NCBI GenBank assembly: GCA_017849575.1
Contig: JAFIGV010000030.1
Coordinates: 96,386 to 160,385, forward strand
Origin: Flavipsychrobacter sp.
GTDB taxonomy: Bacteria > Bacteroidota > Bacteroidia > Chitinophagales > Chitinophagaceae
Direction: 5' to 3'
Length of the DNA: 64,000 nt
A program made the translations under genes and the position numbers. Position 1 is the first letter of the stretch. Each line of letters begins with the position of its first letter. Under the pieces are notes generated by a model. The model worked only from the letters and a program-made list of their open reading frames with translations, was not told where the DNA came from and made no database searches. Of the stretch, positions 59,979 to 64,000 are shown piece after piece.

Positions 59979-60710
59979 CTAACGTGCTACAAACCACCAG
60001 TCCGTACCATCGCTTTGGATGGTGATGGCTGCTGTGGTGTTGGTAACGTACAGAGAGTTGGAGAACATTTCGTTCAGGCTTGTAGAAGTGCTGGTATTAT
60101 ACTTGATACCTGTTGAAAAAGTGATATCCCCACCAGAACTGTACGCGTAGTTGGTAATACGGAACACTTTACCCGATGCTGCACTCGCAGCCGGCAGCGT
60201 AAAGGTTGCAGAACTGGTACTGTTCAGGATCACATTGTCATCTCCCGTGGTCAGCGTAGTATTTCCGGTCACCACTCTTCCGGATGGTGTGCTAGCGCCA
60301 CCGACAGATTTCCACACACCGCCTGTTACGTTGCCATTATTGTAACCATTAGGATTCGAGAAATAGTAAAAACCTGGCGTTACTGGAGTTGCAGTAGAGG
60401 AACGATTGCCTGTAGTAAGTGTAGTACCCGTGGCATTGTTGTAAACGATCATTCCATCAAAGTAGGTGGGGAATGTGAAACCGTCTGCAAGTGTTAAGTC
60501 AAATTCAAAATTTACGAGGTCAACGCTTGGAACGATAATGCCTTTGCCTACATAAGGCGGAGCTCCTGCTTCTGTACTGTAAGTTGAACTTCCATCCATC
60601 AAGACATTGGAACCAAAGATTGAGTTATTTACACCTCCAGGAGTATAGATTTGTGCAACTACGGCATTGACAAAAAAAACCGACAAAGACAATAATAGTA
60701 TTTTTTTCAT
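59979..60710 (-). CDS. Secreted hypothetical protein (243 aa)
   Basis: I start it at the ATG at 60710, which gives a clean signal peptide (KKILLLSLSVFFVNAVVAQ). The mature part is Ser/Thr/Gly-rich with beta-strand patterns (SSTYSTEAGAPPYVGKG, FTLPAASAASGKVFRITNYA, DWWFVA) and no Cys. The repeat N...TGTTLTTGNRSSTATP resembles Bacteroidetes surface proteins with collagen- or tail-fibre-like heads. No T9SS tail is visible. It lies between two related genes, and function is unknown. Confidence 0.72.
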   Translation of the reverse strand: MKKILLLSLSVFFVNAVVAQIYTPGGVNNSIFGSNVLMDGSSTYSTEAGAPPYVGKGIIVPSVDLVNFEFDLTLADGFTFPTYFDGMIVYNNATGTTLTTGNRSSTATPVTPGFYYFSNPNGYNNGNVTGGVWKSVGGASTPSGRVVTGNTTLTTGDDNVILNSTSSATFTLPAASAASGKVFRITNYAYSSGGDITFSTGIKYNTSTSTSLNEMFSNSLYVTNTTAAITIQSDGTDWWFVAR

Positions 60711-60739
60711 AATTATGTTGTTTTTTATTATTGTATAAT

Positions 60740-61321
60740 TTAAAGCGTACATCCAAGCCATTTTGTACCAGTCCAGTAAAAAATTCTTCCTCTTAGAGTA
60801 TTTATTGTGTTACCAAAAGGTAAAGCGGTAGGAGATGCGTTTACAAGCACTTGAGTACCACCGGGGTTATTATTTGTTACGAATATCATTCTGCCTGCAT
60901 CGCCACTCGTGAGAGTCGGTAGATTCAATTGGCTAGCTGAAGCAACTTCAGACACAATAATTGCGTCAGTAGCCAATAGGTTGTATGGAGTAGTAGTGAT
61001 CGTTGTAACGTTCATGTTAGACGATCCTGAGCTTCCAGCCCTAAGCCACTTTGTTCCATCATTTACATAAATACCCGGCGTAACATCACCGGCTGTGGCA
61101 GTATTGTAAACAGTCATCCCCTGTACGTGTGCGCTGAGTGGAGAAAAGCTCGTAGTGTTGGTGAGTGCAACCCTTGGTAAAATCAAACCCTTTGTAGTTG
61201 ATTCAAGCTCCAGGAGTGCATTGGCATCCGGTGTTGGGCTTGCTCCACCAATTTTTACCTGTGCTTTGGCTGCAATTGTGAACGTAAGGGCAGCTAAGAT
61301 GAAAAGGATACGTGATCTCAT
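60740..61321 (-). CDS. Secreted protein with VLELEST-type N-terminal module
   Basis: This 193-aa protein has a signal peptide to about residue 20. The segment AQVKIGGASPTPDANALLELESTTKGLILPRVAL is shared with the neighbouring frameshifted gene (AQVKIGDHPQS...LELESTNRALVLTRVA), so they are paralogues. Similar N-termini begin Bacteroidetes tail-fibre-like and adhesin proteins. A trimeric fibre is a possible fold. Function is unknown. Confidence 0.75.
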   Translation of the reverse strand: MRSRILFILAALTFTIAAKAQVKIGGASPTPDANALLELESTTKGLILPRVALTNTTSFSPLSAHVQGMTVYNTATAGDVTPGIYVNDGTKWLRAGSSGSSNMNVTTITTTPYNLLATDAIIVSEVASASQLNLPTLTSGDAGRMIFVTNNNPGGTQVLVNASPTALPFGNTINTLRGRIFYWTGTKWLGCTL

Positions 61322-61370
61322 TGTATTGTTGTTTTAAGTAGTTTAATGATTATTTACTTTTTTATTGAAT

Positions 61371-61392
61371 GGGGCGGGCGGTACCCGCCCCC
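61371..61392 (-). terminator. G+C-rich hairpin after the T9SS cargo gene
   Basis: A palindrome of GGGGCGGG and CCCGCCCC with a 5-base centre forms a very strong stem at 61371-61392. It lacks a good T-run on the minus strand, so termination is probable but not certain; a T-rich tail exists on the plus strand. Confidence 0.45.
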
Positions 61393-61406
61393 GTTTTGGT
61401 TTATTA

Positions 61407-63488
61407 TTATTTTCTGATCAGATCAAGGATCTTTTTGTTTCCGGAATCGGTAGTGATCAACACCTTATACAAGCCCTGCGCCAGTGTAGTACAGTCAAGC
61501 TGCAGTTTTTCTGTGCCCATAGCTGCCTGTGCATTCAGCACGGTGCGTCCTTGTACATCCATTACGGTTACGGTTGCCGCTTCAGGCAAGGGAGCACTGC
61601 AAACAATGGTAAATGGTCCGGCAGAAGGATTGGGATAAAGCGAGTAGTTGATCGCATCCATCCGGGTGTTATTGATCAGCACGGTACGGCTATAAACGAA
61701 GTCGCCGGCAGCGTTGCTCATCTTCAGGCGATAGAAGTTATTGCCATTGAAAGGCTGCATATCGATGAAGTTGTAATCAGAAGCTGCGCCTTTTGCTGCT
61801 GTGTTATATAGAGCATCAAACTCTTTGCCGTCGTTACTGCGCTGCAGTTCAAAACGATCGCCGGAAGCCTCCTTTGTAGTCGTCCAGTGCAAACGGTTGC
61901 CTTGTTCCTGCTTTTCGCCGTTAAAACTCAGCAGATTGATAGACAGAGGCACCGCACCCATACCTATTTCAAAACGGTTGGTGCTGGTGTTGGTATCGTT
62001 GGTAACGGTGAAGGTGTAGCTGGTATTAGCCTGAAGCTGAGTCAGTGTGTTCAGGTATTTATCATGCAGATAGAGCGGATGGGTAGCATCAATGGTAAAG
62101 GCTGAGACCTGAAAAGTAAAGGTCCGCAGTTCAGTGCTTGGGAAACCAAGCGGCACTACCTTACCGAGACCGTAAGGGAAAGCACCTACGGATTGCTTCT
62201 TTCCGTCAGCAGAATAAGCGAAAAGATTCACATTTCCTCCCAAGGGCTTTGAAGCGTCATGTACTTCTTCACTATCACTAGCATTAGCATCTATAACCAG
62301 ATACATTTTGTCCCAATAGAAAGTGTTGGTGTCGCTGAAAACTTTTAGTTCTAAAATCTCCGAACCTGTGGTGGTTTTAAACAAACCTGCGTGAGGAGTT
62401 CCGGTTGATTTGTAGCTCTCCTGGAACGTGATATTATCGGCAGCACTTACAGCCACCATAAAAGCCGAGCTACTGGGCAGTACCATAGGCGCTGCATTGA
62501 GTATCGCTTCGAACTTTCCATATACAGGCATATTATTTTGGTTGGTCAACCCGGATTGAACCATGGTTGAGTTCCATACCCAATATGCACTCCAAGCGTT
62601 ATTGGACAAAGTGCCGATGGCTGCCGTAAGATCTACATCCGAGGGGTAAGGATTTCCCACCAGATTGTAGTTCAATGCCGAAGGCGTGGTGGTGGTAACC
62701 AGAGGTATCGTAACACCGTGCTGATTTATTTCTCCGGTGAAATCTACCGTCGTTTCACTTACAGTATAATTCTGCTGACCGAAAATACCCTCGCCCTTGG
62801 CGCCGCGCACCATGGCATATACGCCTTGGTATTGATTCCAGTTTCCTGCAGGGGCATAGGCGCTGGTGTAGGAAACCCAGGCGCCCGTAAGTGGGTTGAA
62901 GTACCATGCACTTGGCGCATTGGTTTGTGTAGCCACGAAGCCATTCGTATAACCGCCCGGACCCGTTACATCAAAGTCGTCCTGCAAGGTTTCGTAAAGG
63001 GACTTGCTGCTTGTAAAGGGATGCCCGAAAATGCGATAGGCACGCCTGCCACCGGGTATATACCGCTGCATGGTGAGCTGGTTGGTAATGTTGTCCGTTG
63101 GGCTCAACTCCTCAACATTACCAGTACCCGAAGCCGTGGACAAAATGGTGGTTTCGTTGTTGGCATTAAAAGTGGTTCCCCCTTGCACTTTCAGACCCTG
63201 CACAATCTGCAGCAGTGTGCCCGGATCGGTCACCATGTTTGTGGTCCCGCCGCCAAAAACAACCGCGCGGTTGATCTTGTATTGGCCCTTAAAGTCGCCT
63301 CTCATATGCAGCGTACCTGAATAATCGAGTGTGTTGGAGGTCACCTCGGCGCCCCCGGCAAAAGAGATGAGCTCACCGGTGCCCAGGTGTATGCTCGACT
63401 GCCCATCCGGAATAAAAATTTTATCCGTCTGCGCAAAGCCTACCTGCATGCCCCCGATCATCACTAGCATTAGTAGCGGTCCTTTCAT
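61407..63488 (-). CDS. Large T9SS-sorted secreted protein
   Basis: This 693-aa protein has a signal peptide (1-19, ending FAQ) and, at the C-terminus, a type A T9SS sorting domain (about 620-693): YPNPSAGPFTIVCS, VTVMDVQGRTVL, LAQGLYKVLITT. The long middle is beta-rich without enzyme motifs and has recurring Thr/Asn-rich strands. This is the usual layout of gliding- or surface-associated Bacteroidetes cargo proteins. A -7-like element (CACTTTTG) lies at 63530-63523. The two small secreted genes follow downstream on the same strand. Confidence 0.9.
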   Translation of the reverse strand: MKGPLLMLVMIGGMQVGFAQTDKIFIPDGQSSIHLGTGELISFAGGAEVTSNTLDYSGTLHMRGDFKGQYKINRAVVFGGGTTNMVTDPGTLLQIVQGLKVQGGTTFNANNETTILSTASGTGNVEELSPTDNITNQLTMQRYIPGGRRAYRIFGHPFTSSKSLYETLQDDFDVTGPGGYTNGFVATQTNAPSAWYFNPLTGAWVSYTSAYAPAGNWNQYQGVYAMVRGAKGEGIFGQQNYTVSETTVDFTGEINQHGVTIPLVTTTTPSALNYNLVGNPYPSDVDLTAAIGTLSNNAWSAYWVWNSTMVQSGLTNQNNMPVYGKFEAILNAAPMVLPSSSAFMVAVSAADNITFQESYKSTGTPHAGLFKTTTGSEILELKVFSDTNTFYWDKMYLVIDANASDSEEVHDASKPLGGNVNLFAYSADGKKQSVGAFPYGLGKVVPLGFPSTELRTFTFQVSAFTIDATHPLYLHDKYLNTLTQLQANTSYTFTVTNDTNTSTNRFEIGMGAVPLSINLLSFNGEKQEQGNRLHWTTTKEASGDRFELQRSNDGKEFDALYNTAAKGAASDYNFIDMQPFNGNNFYRLKMSNAAGDFVYSRTVLINNTRMDAINYSLYPNPSAGPFTIVCSAPLPEAATVTVMDVQGRTVLNAQAAMGTEKLQLDCTTLAQGLYKVLITTDSGNKKILDLIRK

Positions 63489-63578
63489 ATCTAATCGGTT
63501 TTTGAATTATTGATTCGTTATACAAAAGTGAGGCAAGAGTTTTTATCCCACAATCCCGAAAATGGGGGAGGAGACGAT

Positions 63579-63681
63579 GTGACAATTTGCAAATGTGCTA
63601 ATGCGCTAATTGGATTTGAAAATTTGAAGATTTGAGGATTTGGAGATAATGTGACAATGAGCTAATTCGGCAATTTCCCAA
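63579..63681. repeat. Low-complexity AATTTG/GTGCTAAT intergenic repeat
   Basis: Variants of ATTTGAAAATTTGAAGATTTGAGG-type hexamers alternate with GTGACAAT and GCTAAT units. Such blocks are familiar dispersed repeats in Bacteroidetes intergenic DNA. No coding signal is present. Confidence 0.55.
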
Positions 63682-63701
63682 TGTTGAATGAAATTCCTGG
63701 C

Positions 63702-63762
63702 TCCACGACCTCCCCTCTTGAGAGGGGACGTGCGGTGGCCTGGCGCCGGGCAGGGGTGTGTC
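63702..63762. repeat. CCCCTCTTGAGAGGGG palindromic intergenic repeat
   Basis: An inverted repeat CCCCTCTTGAGAGGGG (about 63712-63727) is followed by GGTGGCCTGGCGCCGGGCAG and GGGTGTGT. I recall similar blocks dispersed in Bacteroidetes genomes; this is an unverified recollection. Confidence 0.5.
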
Positions 63763-63832
63763 ATGACTTTCAAAATCTCAAAAACGCCCCCCAAAAACAA
63801 AACATAAAAAACAAATCAACATCCCACCCACA

Positions 63833-63870
63833 GATTGCTTCCTGCTTCGTTCCTCGCAGTCGCAATGAAC
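63833..63870. repeat. GATTGCTTC...CGCAATGA intergenic repeat
   Basis: The segment holds imperfect inverted arms GATTGC and GCAATGA around CTTCGTTCCTCG. It resembles a dispersed repeat with the pattern ATTGCTTCGT...CGCAATGA seen in several bacterial phyla. Confidence 0.45.
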
Positions 63871-63891
63871 TGTGTTTAAAACCAAAAAAAT

Positions 63892-64000
63892 TCAGGTTGT
63901 TTGATAGGTTGTTTCTTTGGTTGCAATGGCAAAAGCTTGTTTGATCAATTTATTGGCTACAGCTACTAAGGCAAGTCGTTTTGATTTCCCTTTCGTCACC
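63892..64000 (-). CDS. IS110-family transposase, C-terminal end (partial)
   Basis: Reading the minus strand from 63999, the last 35 codons encode VTKGKSKRLALVAVANKLIK followed by QAFAIATKE and a stop at 63892-63894. GKSKRLALVAVxNKLIKQAFA is the C-terminal signature of IS110/IS116-type transposases (DEDD type). The gene continues beyond the window. It supports an insertion sequence at the right edge. Confidence 0.72.
   Translation of the reverse strand, partial: VTKGKSKRLALVAVANKLIKQAFAIATKETTYQTT

Noticed and set aside
1..64000. CRISPR array
   Set aside because: No regularly spaced repeats of 25-40 bases were seen by eye, and no cas genes are present.

Overview
The window looks like a chromosomal segment of a Bacteroidetes bacterium, most likely close to Chitinophagaceae. 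The reasons are a type IX secretion (T9SS) C-terminal sorting domain, a Bacteroidetes-style LptD, a CcmE plus fused CcmF/CcsA pair, and repeated promoter -7 elements of the TAnnTTTG type. No species name can be given from the sequence alone.

Layout. (1) 1-12.2 kb is an AT-richer accessory (defence) island: two Fic proteins, each with its own inverted-repeat operator; a decayed N-terminus of a probable restriction-methylase; a DUF4365 (nuclease-like) protein; two HNH proteins; and a Gabija-like pair (OLD-type ATPase/TOPRIM nuclease plus UvrD-type helicase). It ends next to tRNA-Leu(TAA), followed by tRNA-Gly(GCC). (2) 12.6-28.6 kb carries guanine-deaminase-like and App1-like genes, a lipid kinase fused to a VKOR-like membrane domain, SPW, DUF2254, SDR, an MscS channel, trehalose-6-P synthase/phosphatase, and an operon of TPP enzyme, enolase-superfamily enzyme, FAD/Fe-S oxidoreductase and PPC protein. 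(3) 28.8-35.9 kb is one tightly overlapping respiratory operon: caa3 oxidase subunits II, I and III, CtaG, a small subunit, Rieske, cytochrome b fused to cytochrome c, and a CDF metal transporter. (4) 36-48.4 kb holds a GH15 enzyme, Na+/H+ antiporter, DUF389 protein, a ClC channel with a sensory-rhodopsin-transducer homologue, a sulfide/persulfide detoxification set (TauE/SafE, MBL-rhodanese, rhodanese), a Crp/Fnr regulator, an esterase and a peroxiredoxin. (5) 48.5-58.5 kb is core-like: E2 acyltransferase, LptD, amidase, EGF-like lipoprotein, CcmF, CcmE and an arginase-family enzyme. (6) 58.8-63.5 kb encodes secreted surface proteins, one frameshifted, and a large T9SS cargo protein. (7) The right edge has stacked intergenic repeats and the 3' end of an IS110-type transposase.

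Most notable observation. Four promoters near the Crp/Fnr gene carry a perfect GTGA-N6-TCAC palindrome whose centre lies exactly 33 bases upstream of the centre of a TAnnTTTG-like -7 element. Three drive TauE/SafE, the persulfide-dioxygenase-like gene and the peroxiredoxin. The fourth (42425-42468) drives no protein gene: about 65-85 bases after its predicted start lies a terminator hairpin, and the next gene (ClC) has its own -7 element. This predicts a small RNA of roughly 90 nt in a local Crp/Fnr regulon, analogous in logic to enterobacterial FnrS but unrelated in sequence as far as I can tell.
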